A DNA stretch of 64,000 nt, taken from Piper betle (lineage: Eukaryota; Streptophyta; Magnoliopsida; Piperales; Piperaceae). The stretch is from contig JAURVB010013505.1 of NCBI GenBank assembly GCA_033002965.1, positions 1-64,000 of the forward strand. The letters run 5' to 3'. The notes under the pieces are model-generated. The model searched no databases. It saw nothing but the letters and a program-made list of their open reading frames with translations, and had not been told where the DNA came from. The position numbers and the translations under genes are program-made. This document shows, piece by piece, positions 17,331 through 29,276 of the stretch. The first letter of the stretch is position 1; each line of letters begins with the position of its first letter.

Positions 17331-18239
17331 CATGGTTGCATGAATCGGAATCGGTTTTCCAGGTAGTCGGAATCGGAATCGGAATCGGTCTGAATTGACC
17401 AAGAATCGGTTCAGTTGAATCGGTCCAAATTAATTTAATCGGTCATATATAATAATTTGACAATTTATAATATAAATATATTAAAATTGGGTATTGATGT
17501 TATTTTGATATTATTCTGTGTATTATAGTTTCTGATATTTTTAAATATTTTTTAAGATTTTTTTAAAATTATTTAGAATTAATTATTATTTTTGACTCGA
17601 GTTAGACTCGAGTCAACTTTTAATTACGAGAATGCCACTCTTTACCCCTGCCGCCGCCGCCGCCGGCCCGGTCGGCGGCGAGTCTCGCGGCGGCGATGTC
17701 GGAGGATGTCGGCAGCCCGGTCGGACGAACAGTCAGCGGCCCGCAGCCGGCGGCGAGGCGGCCCAGAGCGGCGGCGAGTCGCGGCGATTCGTGCGTCACA
17801 ACCCGATTCGGTCCGGCCACACTTCGGCGGCGACGTTGCGAGGTCGGCGGCGAGGTCGGTAGCCCGGTCGGCGGCGAGCCCGGAGTCGGGGAGCACGGCG
17901 GAGGGCGGAAACGGGGCGGCGGTGGGCGGACGAGCGGCGGCGGCGCGGGGGGGAGCGGGTTTGATTTTAGGTTTTTAAAATCCAAATTACCATTTTACCC
18001 ATGCTTAAATAATTTAATAAAAATCATACCTAGGGTATTTTAGTAATTTCATTAAAAAACTGATTCCGATTTAAATCGGCCGATTTCGATTCCGAGTTAA
18101 ATCGGTCGGAATCGGAACTCGGCCGATTCCGAGGCCGATTCGGGGCCGACCGAGTCGGCCCCAAAATCGGATCGGCATCGCGCCGATCCGATTTAAATCG
18201 GCCGATTCCGCACGGAATCGGCCGATTCGTGCAACAGTG
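17331..18239. mobile_element. 909-bp non-autonomous hAT-type element with palindromic CGGAATCGG ends
   Basis: The termini form inverted repeats, CATGGTTGCATGAATCGG at the left and the complement of CACTGTTGCACGAATCGG at the right. An 8-bp duplication, GTTAATGT, lies at 17323-17330 and 18240-18247; 8-bp target duplications are the hAT hallmark. The inner ends are arrays of GAATCGG (left) and CCGATT (right), so a long foldback could form. A GC-rich core (17640-17960) gives open frames on both strands that look like composition artefacts. There is no transposase, so mobilisation would need an enzyme supplied elsewhere. Confidence 0.85.
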
Positions 18240-18247
18240 GTTAATGT

Positions 18248-19560
18248 TCTTCTTGAAAATGTCGATGTGTCTCTTTTGGGTGTGATAGATAGAGTATCTA
18301 TTGTCTGTCATAAGTATGATACATTTGTAAAACAATGTCCGAAGGGTGTACAATTGGATCACATATAATGTGTCTCATCTTGGAAGGAATCGCAGTCTTT
18401 GGGCTTGCAAAAAAGTTAGGATACCCGAAGACTGTCACTCGTATTTGATAAAATCCCAAGGCAAACCTTAGTAAAATAACTCTATATTAATAGAGTAAAT
18501 ATAGATAATTTTTTTAAATACAATTTATCCTAATTAAAATTAAGATTTGGTAAGGCCCGGTAGGGTGACCCACAGAACAAAACTGACAATTAACAGGAGA
18601 CAAAAGTGGCCCATGCAGCGCCATATACCAGACATTCTTCTATTGCATCTCTCGTAAGAATATTTGTTTTGCAGGAATGAGCATGAAGTGTGGTTGATCA
18701 ATAGTATTTTATCAAGGTTTACCCAAATTGATCTTTTCCATCTCTCGTACAATGGTATAACACGGATGAAGGAAAAGAATTATCGAACAGTTGTGCCCAT
18801 AATAGCTGTTGTTTCTTGGTCAGCTCCAATTTCCATTTTGATTAATTTAAGTAAGTATCTAAATTTCATTTATAAGCTTCAACAAATAATTGAGCATGTT
18901 GTTGTTGTGTGATGAAGTCCTCTCTTACAGCCATTTTATATGTATTTTTTTTCCTGGTTCAAGAGTCTTTTACTCTTGCTATTACTGCATTTTTTGGGCT
19001 GTAATTCTTTTCTTTGCTGTCACTACAGGCATCTGTTCCTAATTGTTTTGCATCAACTCTTAACTTTATTGATTTCTATTGTTTTTATCTTTGCATTATT
19101 TTTAGTGCTTAGATAAAACAAGTAAAATCCTCATAGATGGAAGGTCGTGTGGATGAAGCTCCTGATGTGGATGAAGCAATGCCAACTGTTCATCCTAATT
19201 GCAAATTTTCTCATTGTTGAATGACCGATTGTATTTGTGTTGTGTGGTAGATATCTAACTACTTCTTACTTATCTTACATTTCATAATTCGTCAAGTTAT
19301 ATAGAGAATCCCTGATATTATTATTTTTACTTCTTTTGATGATTTGGCTAATTGATCTAGCTATTTGTTTACTTGATTGAATAATTAGGATGCCATTATG
19401 ACAGGTGCACAATTCAATCTGTAATGCGTTGAAGAAATTAGTGAAGTTGAGATAATATATATATATAAAAGAAAGTTTACCTGAGACCAAATAGGAGGGT
19501 GAATTAATTTTTAAGTTACAATCAATCTGGGCCGTTAGACTCGGGTATGGTTGACCGGTA

Positions 19561-19610
<50 letters not shown>

Positions 19611-19956
19611 AAAGTTTACCAGAGACCAAATAGGAGGGTGAATTAATTTTTAAGTTACAATCAATGTGGGCCGTTAGAGTCTGGGTATGGCCGACCGGTA
19701 CCAAATCTGGTCGTGATGGCAGCCAGCAGATCTGAACGCGGTCAGATTTGCTGCCTATTGGGCCAGTGCCAGCAAGGTCTGGCTAGAGGTGGCACACTTT
19801 GGCTGAAGACGGTCGGATCCGACCGCTGGCCGGCTATTGGCCAGCTATTGGCTAAGGAAGAGGAATATTTTTTAATTTTTAATTTTTAATTTTAATTGAA
19901 TTTGAGCTATTTTTTGTAATTGGATAGTCCAAATTAATAGGAGGGCAGACTATCCA

Positions 19957-20000
<44 letters not shown>

Positions 20001-20237
20001 ATTTCTATATATTACTGTCTTTCATGACCACCAATTTTGTAGCATGCAAAATATAGAGCCATACCATAATTAGATTATATGTTTGACAATTTATATTTGA
20101 TAATTTGTTATTTAATAGTTTTTGTTATGAGATTGATTATCTATTATTTCACTTTTCCCTCTTTTCATGGCATAGACCTAAGTTTTACATTTATAAACCC
20201 CCACAATCTTCAAAAATGGCAATTGCAAATCTTATTA
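18248..20237. other. Repeat-rich intergenic DNA with (TA)n tracts and a duplicated unit
   Basis: No gene recognised. It contains two copies of a unit of about 98 bp on either side of a (TA)n tract, a second (TA)n at 19960-19997, and a 10-bp inverted repeat (TTGGATAGTC at 19920, GACTATCCAA at 19948) just before that tract. Confidence 0.45.
19466..19705 (+). repeat. Two direct copies of a unit of about 98 bp flanking a (TA)n microsatellite
   Basis: The unit AGAAAGTTTACC(T/A)GAGACC ... GACCGGTACCA occurs at about 19466-19562 and again at about 19608-19705, with only a few differences. A (TA) tract at about 19563-19607 separates them. A shorter (TA) run also precedes the first copy, so duplication through unequal pairing or slippage at the TA runs is likely. 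Confidence 0.8.
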
Positions 20238-20245
20238 GTATTTTG

Positions 20246-20737
20246 TAGGGGTATAAACGAGCCAAGCCGAGTAGGGTTGTTTTTGAATTCGACGTGATTT
20301 TTGACAAACATGTTTGAAAGCTTGACGAGCTTTGATGTATTATAGGTCGAGCCAAGCTTGTCTGAAATTTATGATGTTTGGGTTTGGCTTGTGTTTGACT
20401 CGCTATATTTTCAAGTCGAGCGAATATTTGTGTTTGGCTCGTGCTCGACTTATATAAAATCAAAATTTTCTTTCCAACACTATATAAGTTCAATGTGACC
20501 TCAATAGTATTGATAAGCCGAATCAAGCCGAGTATTTTTTGATTTTGAATACATCGTGCTCGAGTTTCGACCAAAGCTGAGCCGAACACTCCTTAGCTCA
20601 AGCTTTGTTTGTTGTTCAACAAGTTATCCATTTCGAGCCGAGTATTTTTCGAGTACAAAATTAACGAATACAAGTTCAAGTCAAATCGAATTGAACGTAA
20701 AATGCTTGCGAACATGTTTGGCTCGTTTACACCCCTA
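20246..20737. mobile_element. 492-bp hAT-type MITE
   Basis: Left end TAGGGGTATAAACGAGCCAA and right end, read on the minus strand, TAGGGGTGTAAACGAGCCAA form a 20-bp terminal inverted repeat with one mismatch. The 8-bp target duplication GTATTTTG is perfect at 20238-20245 and 20738-20745. The interior is made of GAGCC/GGCTC-type words and encodes no transposase. The TAGGGGTGTAAACGAGCC terminus is common among plant hAT MITEs, by my recollection. Confidence 0.93.
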
Positions 20738-20745
20738 GTATTTTG

Positions 20746-21263
20746 AATGAGGCTCTTTGTTTGACTTTTGTCCGTAGCTTTTCTTAATGTGAGTTGCCAC
20801 TAATGTTCATGTCAAACTTTTTAAAAGAGTATTTAGGAACGCAACCATCCCTGGTCTAATTTTAACTACCAACGTTTGGCCCTCAATTTATTAATTTGTT
20901 GTTCTTAACCTAAAATTTTCATCATTAAAAAATCAAGTTTGAGAAAGAAATTGATTATGTAAAAGCCCGAATCTAATTAGACCATATTAGTACAAACTAA
21001 TGTATGATTAGTCATCTCTTCAAAAGTAATTAATCAAATTAAAAATCTTAAACTTATTTTCACTAATATGTTGGATCTTACTCTGATAGATATTAAATGT
21101 GAGACTAACTTATCTTTTTAGGAGATATTATATTTCACCTCATCAAAATTCATTTCTGTTAATATTTCATCGTCCATCAAATATGCTTTCAGGTTCGTTC
21201 TGATACCACCTGTAAAGGCCTCGATACTTATAACGGCCCAACCCAATTTGTACAAACTGATGA
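20746..21263 (-). repeat. LTR-retrotransposon fragment with a PBS-like sequence (minus strand)
   Basis: At 21190-21215 the minus strand reads an LTR-type end CCTTTACA followed by GGTGGTATCAGAAC, one base from the common initiator-Met tRNA primer site TGGTATCAGAGC. The LTR side (plus coordinates 21211-21263) is cut after about 53 bp by the element beginning at 21264. No coding part was seen. Confidence 0.35.
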
Positions 21264-23280
21264 TGTAATACCCTGTTTCGGTTCACCCGTGAACCAACCC
21301 GGTGACCGAACCATTCGTTAAACTACTTGATTCGATTATACCAACCCGGACTTACCCTCGATGTCTCAAGATAGTGATGCAATATATAAAGTATGAATGA
21401 GTTGCTTGGGTTCTAATGTTGTCCTACATGTGTGCTATGATATGCAATCAAGCATAAAATAAGTCAAACAAAAAATTTAAAGAAAATAGTTATTTTTAAA
21501 ACAAAATGGATAAAATCTCTCCTAAAAGTATATTTAAGGACCACCCTTTCAACAATAATTAGTATATATTTATAACAATAAAAATAAAAAATGCAATCCA
21601 AACACAAGATTCTCTTTACAATTCAGTTATCGTTACTTTCCTCATTATTTGAGTCGAGTCTAAACTCCATAACTCACCATGTTCATTTCCATTCACAATT
21701 TCATTCATATGCAAAATATTTATAATAAGTTCATAGAATAGCATTTTAAAGTCACCATTCACACAATTTAACATCTATCATCATCACCAATTGCACTCGA
21801 TAGGTATATGTGTGCCTGATTTCAGTGTTGTTCCTTCTGTAATCCCAACAACACTCATTCCCTGTAGTTCTCACCATATATATAATAAAGACGTCAGTAA
21901 CAAACAATTACCGGTCCAGAAATAACTAATAACAAGCTAATATATGAGAGTTAACCCTCATGTTGAATGAAAACCTCATTACTCCTCCTCATAGAATTTT
22001 TATAAGGGCAATAACTAAAAACCGTCAACCTTCGTGCGACAGTCTCCCTCATTCATTTACCACTTTAAACTATCCTTTGTGCAGAAAAATTATTTTCTTT
22101 TCTTTCAGCCTTTTACATCCTCCGTATCACTCCTGACCCTAACTACAGAGGCAAATACTCTCACGCATGCGCCTTCAATACCCTTTGAAATCACGAGTTT
22201 AGATACCTTCAGTATCTTTTGAAACAACAAGTTTAAATATGTGTTGCATAGCAGTGCCAATAAACCTCCACACTTTTCCTTAGCATTCGTTTTAATACAA
22301 TTCAATCAAGCAAATTCATATTTTTATTACGAATAAAATAGTTAACATATCAATTCATCGATCATAGCATGTTATACTAATAATTATTATCTTTAAGAAA
22401 TTAAGTCGGAGTTAATTATACTTCATATTGTCGTCAATCGTGTGACTAGGGTTTCATCGTGCAACTAGAGACTCGATTTTGGCACGCTGCAGCGTCAGAA
22501 GTTCGATTGGGTTCGACTGAATGAATTCGATCCGACGAATTTCAGCGAATCCGATTTTTCAGTGGCTTTTCAACAGTTTTTTGATAAGACAATCAGGACT
22601 ATGGTTCGACACAGGTTCGGCAAACTCGACCCAATGGTGGTGGCGGTAAGGACGACAATGGCGATGATGACTGTCAGCGACGGCGAAGAGTTGGCCGAGG
22701 TCGGTCGGTCGTCCAATTGGTCCTCAGCGGGTCTGGCGACGACACTGGGTACTGGGAAAATGTCGTCTAGTTGAGGGAGGGGCGTCGACGTCATGGCGAT
22801 GGCGGAGCAACGTGTCGTGACTGAAAGGTGTCGGAATGGGTGGTGCTAGGTGCGGCTCCCATGCATCGTGGAGATCAATGGCGGCTGCCTGGATGGCTAG
22901 GGATGGCATGACATCACTTTGACAGGGCTTAGTGGCGTCAATCAAAGGCTGAATATGGCATCAGTGATGTGAATTAGGACATTGTCAGCAATGATCGGAG
23001 TTTAAGAAGGAAGAAAGGTCGGGGTGAGGTTCAGCGGCAATACCATAAATAAAAATTGATTCATCTCTGACGAGAGTTAAAAATAATAACTAACTCGTAA
23101 TAAATACTTAAAAATTCAGAAAAGTAAGGGAAAGTTATATAAAATATAATACACACCGTAACATCATAATGATATATTCTATAACTAATAATCTATTCAA
23201 ATTATCTTATAACAGCATCCTAATGTATTATTCAGCCTAAAAATAATTTTACAATTAAATATATAAAAAATATTATATTG
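21264..23280 (+). mobile_element. Second, 3'-truncated copy of the solo-LTR family found at 2584-5599
   Basis: It starts TGTAATACCC...GGTTCACC and follows the first copy block by block: AACTCACCATGTTC, a block with TTACCGGTCCAGAAATAA (first copy TTACTGGTCCAGAAAATAA), AGTTAATTATACTTCATA, then CTAGGGTTTCATCGTG and a shrunken GC-richer island at 22480-23030. Similarity fades near 23280, before the GGGTTTTACA end. A Helitron-like end follows at 23450, which may explain the truncation. Divergence is clearly larger than between two LTRs of one recent insertion. Confidence 0.65.
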
Positions 23281-23449
23281 TTTTCATTGTTACATATACG
23301 TATGATACAATATATTTATTTATTTACTAAATGTTAATTGCTTTGACTTTTGCTGTCTTTAGAAAAGAATTTATAATGTCTTAATATAGTTTCAGCGTTT
23401 AAAGTGTTTTTTATGGAGAAAGTAACTAATTTTCATAGAAGGAAAACAT

Positions 23450-23487
23450 GGCCCGCGTATTGCGCGGGGCCACTTTGACTTGACTAG
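23450..23487 (+). mobile_element. Helitron-like 3' terminus
   Basis: A GC hairpin, GGCCCGCG with partner CGCGGGGCC around a TATTG loop, lies 12 bases before CTAG, followed by T. This is the hairpin-CTRR-T layout of Helitron 3' ends. The element body would lie to the left; its 5' TC end was not identified and may be lost. Confidence 0.6.
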
Positions 23488-23659
23488 TTTATGATAATCT
23501 TGAACTCAAGATTGGTAGCTCATGGAAGCATAGATTGTCTGTCAATGTATTGTTTCTTTAATTCTTGGGAAGAAGAATTGAGAATGTGCAAACCCGATTT
23601 CATCATATCTCGAAAAAGGGGGGAAAATAAATAAAGAAAAATAAATGAAGATTTCATCA

Positions 23660-24400
23660 TATCACCGAAAATCATTGCAAGCGCAGGAACCTTCCTTGAG
23701 AGCGATTGAAATCTGCTATGATCTCCGAAAATAATCTCCTTCCCAAAAACCTTAACACCACCTTTGCTACAGAGAGACAATGAACACCAATTCGATGATC
23801 ACTCTTATTGTGGTTCAGTCTGTAGCGAAGGCAGTACTCAGGTAAAGATTGAGTTTCAAAGCTTTTATTTGTGAAGAAACGCACCCATTTCCTTGTTCCT
23901 AATGCGCCAAAATGACACATGAGGAAAGAACGCTCATCATTGTAACCCACTGACCCCAATGCTTCCACGCCTCTTTGATTGACTAATATATATCCAGAGA
24001 TCATCGCAGATCACGCAACCACGTCCCTGTGCGGCATCTCATCAAACAGCGGCAACGCATGAACCAGTTGCCCATGTCTAGAAGATGTATCATTTGGCTA
24101 AATCATCATGGCATACTTGTCATTCGAGCCATTCATTTCAACACACAAAAACTTATCCATCTCAAGTTGCTCCTAATCAACCACAAGCACATATAAAGAG
24201 TTGGGCGAACTCGCCACAAGTCACAGCCAAACTTAATTACAAGACCGTGAATCTGCACGCCCTGCCTCAGCGCTAGTTCTCTCGCGCAAGATTTCAACAA
24301 CGCAAGCGAACATGTCCTCGTCCGGGCACACCGGCGGGCGCAACATCCGAACAACGGACAATAAACCTTCCTCCGAGGCTTTGAGCACTTGCGCAGACTA
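23660..24400 (-). pseudogene. Pentatricopeptide repeat (PPR) protein pseudogene fragment
   Basis: Read on the minus strand, 24354-24133 encodes LLKSCARELALRQGVQIHG followed by LVIKFGC, the N-terminal signature of plant PLS-type PPR proteins. About 150 bases further, 24045-23990 reads FDEMPHRDVVA, stop, SAMISGY, where the stop (TGA) replaces the Trp normally between A and S. A further PPR-like stretch (GALGTRKWVRFF) follows near 23900. The pieces lie in different frames with stops between them, so this is a decayed copy. Intact members are organellar RNA-binding proteins; no function is expected here. Borders are approximate. Confidence 0.7.
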
Positions 24401-26201
24401 GAAGTCCTTCAAAAGATCATGACATGAATCTCGCAACTGCTCTTGCAAAGCTATTTTGATTGGTGTGGAAAGTTGTTCCTACCACAATTTTAAATACCCT
24501 GGGTGATCATACTGAAAATTTTAAACTGTACTGAATATATTTTGTTCATACTAAAAATGCGAATACTGATTAAAATGATATAAAAAGATAAATTATATTA
24601 GATTTAAAAGCCGTATACGGTATACAGTCAGATGGTACAGTAGGGTATTTAAAATTATGATGTAATGATATTCGCAATCCCAACTCCACGAGGAGAGCTT
24701 GGTGGAGAAGGAACTATTGCTTCCGCCACAACTATCAACCACGATTGGAGCGCGGGAAGCTTGGTGGAGAAGGAACAGCTGCTTCGGCGTCAGCCTAAGG
24801 TCGGATGCTCAACCAGCTGCGAAAAAAGGTCCTCGTTAATTTTACTAAGCTTAACGAGATTTTTATAAATGATTTAGGCTATTTAAGGAAAATTAAACGA
24901 GTTACCACCATATACATATAGGTTATGCCTGGTGGTTTATTGTAATCTTTATTCATTTGTCACTGTTGTTACTATTGAAAGTTTTGACATAAGAAATTGT
25001 ATATAGTAATTCATATAAATTATCTTAAAATGGTAAAAACTACTAAATTTTAATTTTAATTTTAATTATGATAAACATGTTTTTTACTTGAATTATTAGA
25101 AGAACAGATTTCGATCAACTAAATTAAATGTGCTCTAATATATATATATATCAAATGCAAAAAAATATGACCTATGTTTAATTTGGCTGTCTCTCAACTA
25201 CTTCCAAGTGTTGGCTGATCAGAATAGATTTTGGGAAAAATTAAATAAAAATGACCCATTATAGTTTTTTCTATACTTATTATAGTTTTTTAGTCAATAC
25301 TCTTGATTCGGGAGTCCGGTTGTCCGACGTGGACCCAGCGCGACATCCGAGCCAGAGGTTTGGGAGCCGAGGCTACACGAACGGATCTATCTCCCGCCAA
25401 AGTGGGTGCGCGGGAAGGGAGAAGATGGGAATTTCGCATGTCAGGCGGAGTTGGGAACGGATCTATTTCCTGCCGCTCTGCTCCTCTGCCCTTCTCTTGC
25501 TCTCGCTCACCTTCCATGGCAAGGTTTGCTATCTCTCTCTTCTTGGCAAAATCTTGATGCTTGACTCTCTTTGGTGTGATTCTTGTTGGGTCAGCGCAAT
25601 TTTGGATAAAGGTTGTTACTTTCGTGGTTAATGTTTGTTTTGGGAATCGGAAGTGGCTATGGTCACGACTGTACTGCCTTTACGGAGAACAAGTGTTCCT
25701 TTTTAAGTTTTTAGACTATGCAAGTGAAGATGGTACTTCAAACACTGTTTGACTATGCTCGGTTGAGATTAATCGATCTTGTTATACATAAAAAGGGTTC
25801 TTTTGGGTTTGTTGTCGAATTGTAGTGCATCTGAATAGTCTTTTGCTTGTTTCTAATCTTACATTTGTGACTTCAAGAGAAATCTTAAGCAAACTGTACT
25901 ATGCTCAAAATGAGGAAAAGGTTCTTAGTGTAGAAATGGTGAGGAGCCATTATCAGATTATCGTGAGCAATCATACCGAGTGGTTTTATTGGTACATTCA
26001 AGTGAAAAGGAAAAGCGCACATCCAAGTAAACCATCTTAAGCGTTGGATATTTCTCCAACCGTAGAAAGCCACGATCTTCGTGCCTTATTTACTGTTTGT
26101 TGTTTAGTGAAGTTATTTTGCATGTAATGCCAGTATTTTCTATTCATTTGCCTTTCCTACTTTCAATCATTGCGCGTCTTTTCTTAATTGCTATCATTCT
26201 T
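24401..26201. other. Intergenic DNA and probable 5' UTR/first intron of the SOG1-like gene
   Basis: 24401-25300 is AT-rich with a short (TA)n at 25139-25150 and no recognisable gene. At 25400-25521 a short GC/CT-rich stretch ends at a good donor (CATGGCAAG followed by GTTTGC). It may be a non-coding first exon of the NAC gene downstream. Open frames here do not resemble known proteins. Confidence 0.4.
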
Positions 26202-29200
26202 ATGAATATTCATCAACCCAGCTCTCATGGTGGCTTTGAAACATCTGATAGGGCGTGGCTTATAAATAGCCGAGGCATAGCGAAGAAGATAAAGAATGGA
26301 ACTGTGCCATCCAGGGGGCAACTCAAAGATTGGGGAGTGGCTGCAAACAAGGAATGCCCCAACTGTCACCATTATATAGATAACAGTGATGTAAGCTAAG
26401 ATTTCAATCACGCAGCTCTTTTTCAGATTTTCGCTTCCTTTGTTACTGAATATTATCAGTAGTGTTACTTATACTTCCATCATTTTTTTAATGTTCTAAG
26501 TTAACACTTTAGTTTGCATATTTACTATCTGGATATATAATGCCTTGCCTCTGTTTGGTGAATGCTTGAACTTTTTGAGGCAGAATATCTTTAAATTAAT
26601 TAGATCTATTTTGGCGTAGTAAATAACTGAAATAGACATTTCTTCCATATTCCTTAGTAGTCTCTATTATGCGATTTTTCCAGAATATCAGAAACGTAAA
26701 TGAAAAAATGAGAATTCTTTCATAGCCATGGGTTATTAAAGGTCAGACTTGGAAATCTTTGCAGTAAAAGCTTGAAGTTCTCTACAGAAACAGAAAAGCT
26801 TTGTTATTGATTAACTACAATGTTCATTTATTAGCTTTACTAATATGTTCATCTTGCTGTTTATTTCTAGGATCTTTCTTCTTTTTATTGCTTAAGTGTT
26901 TGTAGTTTGTGACATTGTCTGTCTGTGCGGCAAAAATTTATGAAAAAGCATCTGTTCTTCCAACAATCTGAAAGCTATAAGAGCAAAAAATGGCCCAAGT
27001 TTTCATTGTTTTTCTGTTTATAGGCAAAAAATGTTTTGTTTGTTCATAAATGTTGAATTACCACTTTTCTGAAAGCTTGAGTTGTCAGGTAAGTCTTTTG
27101 TATTTTATCTTGATGATTCCCTACAAGTGCAAGCATTTGTATTGGTTTTACACGTGGACAAACAAGGGCTGAAAACAAAGTGGTGAAGCATCTATGATCC
27201 GTAGTTTCTTTTTTGATACAAGGCTTTATGGAGCTTTGCCCTTTATACAAGTAAAGAAAAATAATTTGATATGAATGTTATTGTGTCAATCTACTTTTTT
27301 CCATGATAGAGTTGTAATCACAGTAAACAATTCAAGCACATCATTGAGAATGGTATTCAAATATGAATTATTTGAGTTGATTTGAAGCATTACATGATTC
27401 TTGTGGTGAAAATAATTTGCAGGATAAACGTGAGTGGCCTGGCCTGCCTGCTGGAGTGAAATTTGATCCATCTGATGTTGAACTATTGGAGCATTTGTCA
27501 GCAAAAATAGGGCTTGCAGAATCCCACGTGTTCATTGATGAATTTATTCCAACACTTGAAGATGATGATGGAATTTGCTGCACACATCCTGAGAATCTCC
27601 CAGGTGAAATATTTTACCTCAGAATAATGGCTTACACTCTTACACAAGTCTTTGCTTGAAGAGTTATCAAACTTTGACTTAGTTGTTCATGTCTTCACAA
27701 TCCATAGTTTCAGGAAATATGATATTTGCAAGTCATTTCTTTACTTCTTTTCGCACTTTTTCAGCAAAGCAAAAATCTCACAACTAGGAGTCTAGCAAAC
27801 TTAAAAGAGGAACAATTTCTCATCCATTATAGAGCATTCATTTGGTTAACTAGGTAAATGCATGGATAATAAAATCATGGATGCCATGTTATTGACCTCA
27901 TGAACATATTCTCTCTGGATAGATGCTTTGAGCTTAGACTCACAAGGTTACAATTTATTCTGCAGGAGCTAGAAAGGATGGAACAAGTATACACTTTTTT
28001 CACAAAACATTCAATGCATATTTGAGTGGTCGTCGTAAGCGTCGAAAGATCAATAACTCTGGCAGCGAGCTTGAGGGAAATGTCAGGTGGCACAAAACTG
28101 GTAAAACCAAGGCAATAATTGGAAATGGAGTGCATAAGGGTTGTAAAAAATAATGGTGCTGTATAAAAGTACAGAAAAAAGTTCTAAACGTAAAAAATCA
28201 AATTGGGTGATGCATCAGTACCATCTTGGAAGCATAGAGGAAGAAAATGAAGGCGAATATGTGGTTTCAAAGATTTTCTACCAGCAGCAACCCATACAAA
28301 AGGTTGAAAAAATTGATGATGATATTCTGATCAATGAAGATGCAGCGTGTCTTAGATGTAGTCCTATAACCCCAAAGACGGAGACACCACGGCCACCTTC
28401 ATGTGAGATTCTTGACAATGAGCTTGATGAAGATATAGTTCAGGAGGCCTTACCTGAAAAGGTGAATTAACATTTTAATTGCCTTTTGGTCTTAAAGTAT
28501 ACCTAAGAGTAGGGCACTTGTGGAAATTAAGATGTTTCCCTAGGTTACACATATTTATATACACTACTGCCTTTGGAATCGCGAGTTTTTATCCACATTT
28601 AAGGTCAGATTTCCATCAAGATTGATTTTTTCCTTTGCAGATAAAAAGTTCAGTGTTTGAACTTGTTGATGTCTATCTATTGAATTTTCCCAAAAAATTT
28701 GATTTTTTTTGTAAGACTTGTTGCTTGCATTAATTTAGCCGTTCTTTAAGTTTAAGCATTTTTCTGATGAGATCTTTGTCTTTCCATACAGATTACAGGC
28801 TCAATTCCACAAACACTTGAAGCCTGTTTTGATTATGTCGATCTTAAGAGTGAGAAAGTGGCGTCACCATGGTATGCTGGAGAATCTCAAGCTGTTGACA
28901 AGCCAGATGCAAATAATATGGATGATGGCCTTCTGTGCCATGAAATACTTCATTATGATCACCCGCATGTTGAAGCTGAATACAACCATTTCCCATTGTT
29001 GTCTGAGTTAGATGGTAGCAAAAGCGTGACTCTAGGAAGGATTGCAAAACCCTGCGGACTTTCTGACATTGATAATTTGGAACTAGATACGCCACCGGAT
29101 TTTCAGCTCTGGGTAAGAAATGTCAAATGGCTATTCTGATTTGTAATGTCATTTTGTTTGTTGTTCGTTATCACTGTCTTTCGCAAATATTCATCTCTCA

Positions 29201-29276
29201 ACTCCATTGCTACATATTTTAGGATTTGCAGTTCAGCTCTCAAGATAGCATCTTCGACTGGATTGATCGTCTCTAG
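26202..29276 (+). CDS. SOG1-like NAC transcription factor (NAC008 group), one frameshift in exon 3
   Basis: Exons: 26202-26390, 27423-27603, 27966-28461, 28792-29112, 29223-29276. The protein has the unusual SOG1-type N-terminus ([17 protein letters not shown], then [12 protein letters not shown]) followed by a NAC domain: [41 protein letters not shown] and [11 protein letters not shown]. The C-terminus has [11 protein letters not shown] and [13 protein letters not shown], as in SOG1. SOG1 is the DNA-damage-response factor activated by ATM/ATR phosphorylation of an SQ cluster; this protein has only two SQ pairs (GESQ, FSSQ), so it may be the SOG1-like paralogue instead. In the A6 run at 28145-28150 one base is missing: GCKK runs into TAA, while one more A gives GCKKIMVLY and 414 codons in all. 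The start codon is uncertain, as an upstream exon could supply it. Confidence 0.85.

Noticed and set aside
17592..18043. Open frames of 76-128 codons on both strands
   Set aside because: They sit in the GC-rich core of a non-autonomous hAT-like element. Low-complexity Arg/Gly/Ala composition with no recognisable domain.
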